Shown: positions 1-5,387 of the stretch, piece by piece
Numbering within the stretch: the stretch's first letter is position 1
How the letters are laid out: every line of letters starts with the position of its first letter
The notes under the pieces: generated by a model
Databases searched by the model: none
Seen by the model: only the letters and a program-made list of their open reading frames with translations
What the model was told of the DNA's origin: nothing
Source of the DNA: Gaiellales bacterium
GTDB lineage: Bacteria; Actinomycetota; Thermoleophilia; Gaiellales; F1-60-MAGs149
Length of the DNA: 14,751 nt
Direction of reading: 5' to 3'
Assembly (NCBI GenBank): GCA_030831375.1
Contig: JAURLF010000241.1
Span: 1-14,751, forward strand
Made by a program: the position numbers and the translations under genes

Positions 1-262
1 ACGGGCCGCGCCGACGGCGGCCGGCCTCGCGCCCGAGCGCGAGCACGTCCGGGGGCACCTCGGCGCCGCGCGCGGCGGCGACGCCGGCGGCCGCGACGGC
101 CTCGTCGATCAGCCCGGCGCGGCGCAGGATCACGCACGCCTGCACGACCTCATCGGCGGGCGACAGCTCGTCGGCGACGATCCCGCGCGCCAGCTCCACC
201 GCCTGCTCCCGGCGGTGCGGGCCCTCGTCGAGGAGGTAGCGGGCGGCCCGTGCTGCGCTCAT
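1..262 (-). CDS. Partial hypothetical protein (N-terminal 87 residues)
   Basis: I do not recognise this gene. The minus strand is open from an ATG at 262-260 to the left edge of the window, 87 codons with no stop, so only the N-terminus is present. The protein begins MSAARAARYLLDEGPHRREQ and is rich in Ala, Arg, Glu and Leu. It reads as a series of short amphipathic helices, such as ELSPADEVVQACVILRRAG, which could be an alpha-helical repeat (TPR-like). That is only an impression. It has no signal peptide and no catalytic motif. There is no Shine-Dalgarno; a TAGCGT box ends 7 nt before the ATG, as at other genes here. It is divergent from the epimerase-like gene at 362, with 99 bp between the start codons. 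Codon use and GC match the neighbours. Confidence 0.5.
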   Translation of the reverse strand, partial: MSAARAARYLLDEGPHRREQAVELARGIVADELSPADEVVQACVILRRAGLIDEAVAAAGVAAARGAEVPPDVLALGREAGRRRRGP

Positions 263-269
263 GGCCCCC

Positions 270-275
270 ACGCTA
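270..275 (-). promoter_or_regulatory. Candidate -10 box TAGCGT, leaderless geometry
   Basis: Read on the minus strand, TAGCGT lies 7 nt before the ATG at 262-260. A transcript starting 6-8 nt below the box would begin at or next to the start codon. I see no convincing -35 element. The support is the same spacing at other genes in the window. Confidence 0.3.
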
Positions 276-346
276 CCCCCACAAACGCCGCCCTGCGGCT
301 CCGTCGGCACTCCGAACAGAGCCTTTACGAAGGCCCGCAGAGCCGC

Positions 347-355
347 TGATAGCCT
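347..355 (+). promoter_or_regulatory. Extended -10 box TGATAGCCT, leaderless geometry
   Basis: TGATAGCCT ends 6 nt before the GTG start at 362. It matches the TGNTAGCCT box found in front of both NlpC/P60 genes. No Shine-Dalgarno lies between box and start, so the mRNA is predicted to start at or near the GTG. A possible weak -35, TTTACG at 324-329, has a long 20-nt spacer. Confidence 0.45.
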
Positions 356-361
356 GAGCCC

Positions 362-1687
362 GTGCGGTTCCGAGCGCTCCTCCCCCTCGCGCTGGTCTGC
401 GCCCTCGCGTTCGCGGCGGTCCCTGCGCAGGGCGCCACCCTCGCGCGGAACCTCAGCCGCGTGGGCGTCGCGCCCGCCGACCGGGCCGAGTACCTCGCCT
501 CGGTCCGCGAGGCGCGATACCTCGCTCGGCGGCTCGGCGGCAGCCGCCGGACGGCGCTGAACGCGGTCGTGCGGAGCGCCACCCGGATCGCCGGTCGCTC
601 CGACTTCTCGCCGCAGCTGGCGGCGATCGTGTTCCGGGAGGTGGGCGCGAACGTCGCCTACCTCGAGGCGAACCCCCTCCCGGGCTCGGGCACCCGGGTG
701 CGCATGGACGGCGTCGTCTACGAGAGCTACGCGGGGCAGGGCCTCAGGATCCAGCCGCTCGGCACGTTCTTCGCGATCCTCGAGCCGGGCCGGCAGATCG
801 CCGAGGAGGGCGGCGTCGCCGCCGCCTTCGACGCCGCGCTGGTGATCGCGCTGCCCACGGGCGACGCCTACGACCTGCCGTACCTGTTCCCCTACGGCGG
901 CGCGGCGCCGCCCTGGGAGAGCGCGATGGCGGAGGGAGTCGCCGCGCAGGCCGGCCTGAGCGCGTGGAACCGCAAGGGCGACGACCGCCATCTCGACGCG
1001 GCGATCCGCTTCGGCAACGCGGCGCTCTCAGACGCGATCGCCGTCGACGGCAACGGGCTGTGGTTCCCGCTGTACGTGTCCAAGCCGGGCTTCCGGGTCC
1101 TCAACGGGCATCTGGAGGGCGTCATCGCGATGGGCCAGCTGGCGGACGCGACGGGTGACGACGGCTTCGCGGACGCCTTCGCCCGCTCCGCGGCGGCCAC
1201 CAGGGCGGTGCTGCCGACGTACGACACGGGCGGCTGGGGCCGCTACGCGCCGAGGCAGGACTCGCCGGTCAAGTACATGACCCTGATGTCGAGCCAGCTC
1301 CGGGAGCTCGGGCAGATGACGGGCGACCCCGCGTTCACGCAGATGGGGGACCGCTTCGCCGCGGACCTCAGGACGCCGCCGGTCCTGACGGGGCCCGCCA
1401 AGGCGCTCAAGCCGCTGCGCCTGAAGCGCCTCAAGCGCGGCGCGAAGCCGAAGGTCAGGCTGCTCGTGCGCCGCGACAAGCCCGTGACGCTCGTGCTGCG
1501 CGTGCAGACCGTGAAGGGCCGGGCGACGGCGATCGGCCCGATCAGGCGCTCCGTCTCGTCCGGTGCGGGCCGGATCACGGTCACGCTGCCGCGCAAGCGC
1601 GGCGTCTACCGGATCGTGGCCAGCGCGACCGACTGGGCGGGCAACAAGGTCGCGGGCGTGCGCCTCGCGACCGTGCGCGTGCGCTGA
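362..1687 (+). CDS. Secreted D-glucuronyl C5-epimerase domain protein
   Basis: The 441-residue protein starts with GTG, preceded by a -10-like box and no Shine-Dalgarno. Residues 1 to about 24 form a Sec signal peptide (MRFR, hydrophobic core, cleavage near PAQG/A). Residues about 95-338 resemble the C-terminal catalytic domain of D-glucuronyl C5-epimerases: a PYLFPYGG..PPWESAMAEG segment near 173-192, RVLNGHLEGVIAMGQL near 245-260, and YDTGGWGRY near 287-295. The family inverts C5 of glucuronate in polysaccharides such as heparosan. The usual YHxLHxxQL-like segment reads KYMTLMSSQL here, so both His are missing and activity or substrate may differ. Residues about 350-441 are a basic beta-rich, Ig-like tail ending in ATDWAGNKV..ATVRVR, typical of secreted actinobacterial proteins. 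The true substrate is unknown; a cell-wall or exopolysaccharide role is inferred. The TGA abuts the convergent NlpC/P60 stop with no gap. Confidence 0.7.
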   Translation: MRFRALLPLALVCALAFAAVPAQGATLARNLSRVGVAPADRAEYLASVREARYLARRLGGSRRTALNAVVRSATRIAGRSDFSPQLAAIVFREVGANVAYLEANPLPGSGTRVRMDGVVYESYAGQGLRIQPLGTFFAILEPGRQIAEEGGVAAAFDAALVIALPTGDAYDLPYLFPYGGAAPPWESAMAEGVAAQAGLSAWNRKGDDRHLDAAIRFGNAALSDAIAVDGNGLWFPLYVSKPGFRVLNGHLEGVIAMGQLADATGDDGFADAFARSAAATRAVLPTYDTGGWGRYAPRQDSPVKYMTLMSSQLRELGQMTGDPAFTQMGDRFAADLRTPPVLTGPAKALKPLRLKRLKRGAKPKVRLLVRRDKPVTLVLRVQTVKGRATAIGPIRRSVSSGAGRITVTLPRKRGVYRIVASATDWAGNKVAGVRLATVRVR

Positions 1688-2821
1688 TCAGCTGACGCGG
1701 ACGGCGCCGTCCATGTCGGTGCGGCTGAAGACGCTCGAGACCTTGACGACGTCGCCCGTCTGCGGGGCGTGCACGTACTGGCCGCCGCCGATGTAGATGC
1801 CGGCGTGCCCCGAGCCCCGGAACGAGACGATGTCGCCCGGCTCGAGCGCCTCGATCGGCACGGGCGTGCCCATCGCGTAGATCGCGGCCGCATTGTGGGG
1901 CAGCGACACGCCGACCTGGGCGTACGCCCAGGCGATCAGGCCGGAGCAGTCGAAGCCGGTCTCGGGCGAGGAGCCGGCCCAGCGGTACGGCACGCCAAGC
2001 GCGCCGAGGGCGATCGAGGCGGCCGAGCCGCCGACGGATGAGGACGGCGGCGCCTGGATGACCGCGGTGGCCCCGCCGAGGTCGGCGCTGCCGCCGAGCT
2101 CGACGTCGTCGACGTCGGCCTCGGCCACGGCCTCCTCGAGCGTGATGCCGGCGCTGGCGGCGAGCCGCTCGGCCTCGGCCTGGCGGGCGGCCTCGCGGCG
2201 CTGGATGATCGCGCTGATCTCCCCGGACAGGGATGCGAGCAGCCGCTCGCGCTCCGCGAGGGCCCCGCGCACCGTGGACTCCTCGGCCGCGCGCGCGTCG
2301 AGCGCGGCCCGGCGGTCGGCCTGCTCGGCCTCGAGCGCGCGCTCGGTGTCCTGCACCTGGCGCGTGTAGCGGCGCACGTCGCGCACGACCTGGCCGGCAT
2401 GGGCCGTCACGCGCTGCATGAAGCGGGACTGGTCGACGAGCTCGTCGATCGAGCTGGCGCTGAGCAGGAACGCGACCACGTCGGGGTCGCCGCGGCGGTA
2501 GGCGTCGACGAGCATCCGCTCGAGCTCGGCCCGGGAGACGCGCAGGTTGGACCTCGAGGCGCTGAGGATGCGCTGGTTCTCGGCGATCGCGGCGTTCGTC
2601 TCGTCGAGCTCGATCTGGGCCGCGTTGTACGCCTCGGCCGCGGCCGCGACCTGGTCGTTGAGGCCCGCCAGCTCGGCCTCGACGCGGTCGGCCTCGGCGC
2701 GCGCCTCGGCGAGGCGATCGGCCCGGGCCGCGCCCGGGTCGAGGCCGGCGAGGACGGCGACGGCGACCAGGGCCAGAAGGGCGGCGACGGGCCGCAGGCG
2801 GCTGCTGCGGGCGTTCGGCAT
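1688..2821 (-). CDS. Secreted NlpC/P60 peptidoglycan endopeptidase with long coiled coil
   Basis: 377 residues. A Sec signal peptide covers 1-34 (cleavage at ARA/D). Residues about 35-220 are a heptad-rich coiled coil, resembling the N-terminal regulatory part of PcsB/CwlO/RipA-type cell-wall hydrolases. A Gly/Ser linker leads into an NlpC/P60 domain at about 265-377. The catalytic residues are visible: Cys292 in FDCSGLIAWAY, His339 in GHAGIYIGGG and His351 in YVHAP. The family cleaves peptide stems of peptidoglycan outside the membrane, usually between D-Glu and the diamino acid. The start ATG is chosen for the signal peptide and for the TGCTAGCCT box 10 nt upstream. There is no Shine-Dalgarno. 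It lies 57 bp downstream of a paralogous gene on the same strand. Its coiled coil suggests control by a membrane partner such as FtsEX, but no ftsEX is in the window. Confidence 0.88.
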   Translation of the reverse strand: MPNARSSRLRPVAALLALVAVAVLAGLDPGAARADRLAEARAEADRVEAELAGLNDQVAAAAEAYNAAQIELDETNAAIAENQRILSASRSNLRVSRAELERMLVDAYRRGDPDVVAFLLSASSIDELVDQSRFMQRVTAHAGQVVRDVRRYTRQVQDTERALEAEQADRRAALDARAAEESTVRGALAERERLLASLSGEISAIIQRREAARQAEAERLAASAGITLEEAVAEADVDDVELGGSADLGGATAVIQAPPSSSVGGSAASIALGALGVPYRWAGSSPETGFDCSGLIAWAYAQVGVSLPHNAAAIYAMGTPVPIEALEPGDIVSFRGSGHAGIYIGGGQYVHAPQTGDVVKVSSVFSRTDMDGAVRVS

Positions 2822-2831
2822 CCTGCCGGGA

Positions 2832-2840
2832 AGGCTAGCA
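2832..2840 (-). promoter_or_regulatory. Extended -10 box TGCTAGCCT upstream of the first NlpC/P60 gene
   Basis: On the minus strand TGCTAGCCT ends 10 nt before the ATG at 2821. The box and spacing are identical to those before the paralogous gene at 3811. The position expected for -35 reads CGGGCA, a poor match, so an extended -10 promoter is more likely. The predicted transcript has at most a few untranslated nucleotides. Confidence 0.45.
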
Positions 2841-2878
2841 GCGGCGCGGATCCGTGCCCGTTCGCCCGGGGCCGCGGC

Positions 2879-3811
2879 TCACGCGTCGATGCGCACGAAG
2901 CCGTCGAGGTCGGTGCGGTCGGACAGCGGCGAGACGCGCACCACGTCGCCCGAGCGGGTCGAGTGCAGATAGAGGCCGCCGCCGACGTAGATCCCGACGT
3001 GCCCCTCGCCGTGGAAGGAGACGATGTCGCCGGGCGCGGCGTGGCGGCGCGCCACGCGCACGCCGAAGTCGTAGATGTCGCCCGAGCTGCGCGGGATGCC
3101 GAGGCCGGCCTGTCCGAACGCCCACCACAGGAGGCCCGAGCAGTCGAAGCCGCCGGGCGACTCGCCGGCGGTCCGGTACGGCGTGCCGACCTGCGTGAGG
3201 GCGTAGGCGAGGGCGACGGCCGCGAGGCCGGACGGCTCGGACGGCGCCGTGTCGGCGCGCCGCGGCGCGGGCAGGCCGGTCGCGAGCGCCACGAACGGGA
3301 TGGCGACGCGGGGGACGCGCCGCTCGGCGCGCGGAGCGCGCTCAGCGCGGCGCAGGACGCGCTGGCGCAGGTCGAGCGGCAGGGCCCGCAGGACGAGCCG
3401 GCGCGCCGTACGGTCGGTCGCGATCAGGTCGCGGACGTAGCCGCGGTCGCCCACGAGCACGGCGCGCTCGGCGGCGCGCGCGGCGCGCTGCGCCGCGAGC
3501 GCCTCGAGGCGGGCCGTGTCGGCGCGGGCCGCGGCGGCGGCGTGCGCGTGGTCGAGCTCCGCGAGGCGCCGGTCGACGATGCGCAGGCGCCGCTCGACGC
3601 GGCGCAGCGCCGTGACGTTGGCGCGGATCTCCCGGTCGAGGTGGCCGAGGGCGGCGAGCACGCGCGCGACCTCCACCGCCGGCGGCGGGGGCACGCTGCG
3701 CTTGCGCTTCGCCTCGGCGGGCGCGGGCGCGCAGATGACCATCAGGGCAACGACCACCAGCGCGAGTGACGCGACCACGGGCCGGAGCACGGTGCTCCAG
3801 GTGTGCGGCAT
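2879..3811 (-). CDS. Secreted NlpC/P60 peptidase, paralogue of the adjacent gene
   Basis: 310 residues from the ATG at 3811-3809 (MPHTWSTVLRPVV). An upstream in-frame start near 3985 would add about 58 Arg/Pro-rich residues, overlap the next gene and bury the signal peptide, so I reject it. The signal peptide spans 1-34 (cleavage at AEA/K, the same position as in the paralogue). A shorter, Arg-rich helical region covers about 46-150. The NlpC/P60 domain at about 195-310 has Cys224 in FDCSGLLWWAF, His271 in GHVGIYVGGG and His283 in YLHS. The C-terminal half is strongly similar to its neighbour, including GDIVSF, the GIY(I/V)GGG stretch, the GDVV(K/R)VS run and the RTD(M/L)DG ending. Cys27 does not sit in a proper lipobox. 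Predicted role: extracytoplasmic peptidoglycan remodelling. The shorter helical part suggests different regulation from its neighbour. Confidence 0.85.
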   Translation of the reverse strand: MPHTWSTVLRPVVASLALVVVALMVICAPAPAEAKRKRSVPPPPAVEVARVLAALGHLDREIRANVTALRRVERRLRIVDRRLAELDHAHAAAAARADTARLEALAAQRAARAAERAVLVGDRGYVRDLIATDRTARRLVLRALPLDLRQRVLRRAERAPRAERRVPRVAIPFVALATGLPAPRRADTAPSEPSGLAAVALAYALTQVGTPYRTAGESPGGFDCSGLLWWAFGQAGLGIPRSSGDIYDFGVRVARRHAAPGDIVSFHGEGHVGIYVGGGLYLHSTRSGDVVRVSPLSDRTDLDGFVRIDA

Positions 3812-3821
3812 CCGGCCCCCG

Positions 3822-3830
3822 AGGCTAGCA
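3822..3830 (-). promoter_or_regulatory. Extended -10 box TGCTAGCCT upstream of the second NlpC/P60 gene
   Basis: On the minus strand TGCTAGCCT ends exactly 10 nt before the ATG at 3811, as at the paralogue. The sequence at -35 distance is GGAGAA; a better match, TTGCGG at 3849-3854, lies 21 nt from the box. There is no Shine-Dalgarno. Confidence 0.45.
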
Positions 3831-3869
3831 CCGATTCTTCGTGGTTCTCCGCAAAACCCCTGCAAACTG

Positions 3870-3883
3870 GTGGCATGTGCCAC
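3870..3883. repeat. Short inverted repeat GTGGCA-TG-TGCCAC
   Basis: Two perfect 6-bp arms are separated by 2 bp, about 40 bp upstream of the -10 box of the second NlpC/P60 gene. It lies in a locally AT-richer stretch of the 143-bp gap 3812-3954. It could be an operator half-site pair; no known regulator motif is recognised. Confidence 0.3.
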
Positions 3884-3911
3884 GAAGTCGGCCGCGGGGC
3901 CGGGCGTCGCA

Positions 3912-3939
3912 GGGCCCCGGGCGCGCCGCCCGGGGACCC
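3912..3939 (-). terminator. GC-rich hairpin downstream of the gabT-like gene
   Basis: The arms 3915-3923 (CCCCGGGCG) and 3927-3935 (CGCCCGGGG) pair perfectly around a 3-nt loop. GGG 3912-3914 and CCC 3937-3939 extend the stem past a single bulged A. It begins about 16 nt after the minus-strand stop codon at 3957-3955. No T-run follows, so it may be a U-less terminator or a 3'-end stabilising hairpin. Confidence 0.5.
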
Positions 3940-3941
3940 CT

Positions 3942-3957
3942 TGACGGATATCCGTCA
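3942..3957. repeat. Perfect 16-bp palindrome TGACGGATATCCGTCA
   Basis: The palindrome is perfect with no spacer and includes the stop codon (TCA on plus) of the minus-strand aminotransferase. It sits next to the GC hairpin at 3912-3939. It could be a protein-binding site or part of a two-hairpin 3' end. Confidence 0.5.
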
Positions 3958-5262
3958 GCGCCCGGCGAAGGCGTCGGCCAGGCACTCCTCGAGGATCCGG
4001 AAGCCCTCATCGAGATCCTCCTCGGTGGCCACGAGCGGGACCAGCACGCGGATCGCGTTCGAGTAGAGGCCCGACGCCATCAGGATCAGGCCGCGCTCGC
4101 GCGCCAGCGCCACGATCCGGCCCGTCTCGGCTGCGGCCGGCTCCTTCGTCTCGCGATCGGTCACGAGCTCCATCGCCAGCATCGCGCCGAGCCCGCGGAC
4201 CTCGCCCACCACCTGCGGGTGGCGCTCGGCGATCGCGTCGAGGCGCGCGCGCAGATCGGCCCCGAAGGCGATCGCGTGGGCCTGGAAGTCCGGGTCGAGC
4301 ACCTGGTCGAGAGCCACGATCGCCGCCGCGCACGAGACGGGGTTGCCGCCGAACGTGCCGCCGAGGCCGCCCGGGTGGACGACGTCCATCAGGTCGGCAC
4401 GGCCCGTGACGCCCGAGATCGGCATGCCGCCGCCCATCGACTTCGCCCACGTGGCGAGGTCCGGGGAGACGCCGTAGTGCTCGATCGCCGACGGCGTGCC
4501 CGTGCGGCCCATGCCGGACTGCACCTCGTCGGAGATGTAGAGGATGCCGTGCTCGCGGCAGATCTCGGCGACGCCCTGGATGAAGCCGTCGGGCGCCGGC
4601 AGGAAGCCGCCCTCGCCCTGGACCGGCTCGTAGATCACGGCCGCGACCTGCGTCGGGTCGATCTGCGTCTTGAGCAGCTTGCGGAAGCCCTCGAGCGCCT
4701 GCTCGCCGGAGATGCCGCGGTACGGGTACGGACCAGGCGCGCGGTAGATCTCCGCCGCGTAGGGACCCATGCCCTTCTTGTACGGCATCGGCTTCGACGT
4801 CAGCGACATGCCGAGCAGCGTGCGGCCGTGGAAGCCCTGGTCGAAGCAGACGATCGCGTCGCGCCCCGTCGCGTAGCGGGCGATCTTGACCGCGTTCTCG
4901 ACCGCCTCCGCGCCCGAGTTGAGCAGCAGGCCCTTGAACGGGCCCTCGCCCGGGTGGCAGGCGCACATCCGCTTGACCGCCTCGATGTACTCCGGGTACT
5001 GCACCACGGAGTACATCTGGTGCATGTAGCGGGCGGCCTGCTCCTGCACGGCCTGCACGACCGCCTCCGGCGTGTGGCCGCAGTTGAGCGAGCCGATCCC
5101 GCCCACGAAGTCGATGTACTCGCGCCCCTCGACGTCGGTGATGCGCGCGCCGTGCGCGCGCTCGACGAAGAGCGGCTGGGTCGAGACGGACGCGGACACC
5201 CAGCGCTCGCGCTCCGCCTGCAGGGCCGCCGTCGCGGTCCCCGTTCCCTGGTCGACTGCCAT
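3955..5262 (-). CDS. gabT: Class III PLP aminotransferase, 4-aminobutyrate aminotransferase-like
   Basis: 435 residues from the ATG at 5262-5260, chosen because GAGGAGG lies 5 nt upstream and the protein then has the family's usual length. It is a fold-type I class III aminotransferase. NSGAEA (115-120) is in the phosphate-binding region, E212 is in YEPVQGEGGF, D245 is in ISDEVQSGMGRTG, the PLP Schiff-base lysine is K274 in TWAKSMGGG, and GGTFGGNP is at 301-308. These features, especially EPVQGEGGF and DEVQSGMGRTG, fit GabT and related omega-amino acid transaminases. GabT converts 4-aminobutyrate plus 2-oxoglutarate to succinate semialdehyde plus glutamate in the cytosol. No gabD is nearby, so the exact amino donor remains uncertain. 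It is divergent from a second class III aminotransferase, with a 125-bp shared control region. Confidence 0.8.
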   Translation of the reverse strand: MAVDQGTGTATAALQAERERWVSASVSTQPLFVERAHGARITDVEGREYIDFVGGIGSLNCGHTPEAVVQAVQEQAARYMHQMYSVVQYPEYIEAVKRMCACHPGEGPFKGLLLNSGAEAVENAVKIARYATGRDAIVCFDQGFHGRTLLGMSLTSKPMPYKKGMGPYAAEIYRAPGPYPYRGISGEQALEGFRKLLKTQIDPTQVAAVIYEPVQGEGGFLPAPDGFIQGVAEICREHGILYISDEVQSGMGRTGTPSAIEHYGVSPDLATWAKSMGGGMPISGVTGRADLMDVVHPGGLGGTFGGNPVSCAAAIVALDQVLDPDFQAHAIAFGADLRARLDAIAERHPQVVGEVRGLGAMLAMELVTDRETKEPAAAETGRIVALARERGLILMASGLYSNAIRVLVPLVATEEDLDEGFRILEECLADAFAGR

Positions 5263-5267
5263 CGGTG

Positions 5268-5274
5268 CCTCCTC
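5268..5274 (-). promoter_or_regulatory. Ribosome binding site of the gabT-like gene
   Basis: GAGGAGG on the minus strand lies 5 nt before the ATG. It decides the start codon against longer in-frame options that extend through the promoter region. Confidence 0.7.
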
Positions 5275-5297
5275 GCCCCGGCGGGGCGGTCGGTGAT

Positions 5298-5319
5298 GGG
5301 CGGCAGCATACCGCCGCCC
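5298..5319 (-). promoter_or_regulatory. Candidate -10 box of the gabT-like gene inside an inverted repeat
   Basis: TATGCT (minus strand, 5310-5305) is a good -10 box, predicting a leader of roughly 35 nt that contains the Shine-Dalgarno. It is flanked by perfect 7-bp arms: GGGCGGC at 5298-5304 and GCCGCCC at 5313-5319. Such a repeat over a -10 box is a plausible repressor site. GC-rich DNA produces such arms fairly often. The -35 region (GTCGCC) is weak. Confidence 0.4.
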
Positions 5320-5334
5320 GGGCCCGCGGCGACC

Positions 5335-5367
5335 CCGCGTGACGCGGCGGGCGCGCTGCCGTACCAT
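5335..5367 (+). promoter_or_regulatory. Candidate promoter of the second aminotransferase with palindrome on -35
   Basis: GTGACG (5339-5344), a 17-nt spacer and TACCAT (5362-5367) form a reasonable sigma70-like promoter, with the start codon 20 nt below the -10. The -35 lies in a 13-bp palindrome, CCGCGT-G-ACGCGG, at 5335-5347. The promoter is back-to-back with that of the gabT-like gene. Confidence 0.45.
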
Positions 5368-5387
5368 GGCCGCAGGAGGAGATACCC

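Noticed and set aside
2399..3769. 456-codon plus-strand open frame opposite the NlpC/P60 genes.
   Set aside because: The product is compositionally biased (Ala, Arg, Gly, Asp, Val) with no motif, while the minus strand encodes two proteins with intact Cys-His-His sites and signal peptides.
3812..3985. N-terminal extension of the second NlpC/P60 protein from a start near 3985.
   Set aside because: It would overlap the end of the aminotransferase gene, add Arg/Pro-rich residues and place the signal peptide internally. The ATG at 3811 has the same signal peptide and promoter spacing as the paralogue.
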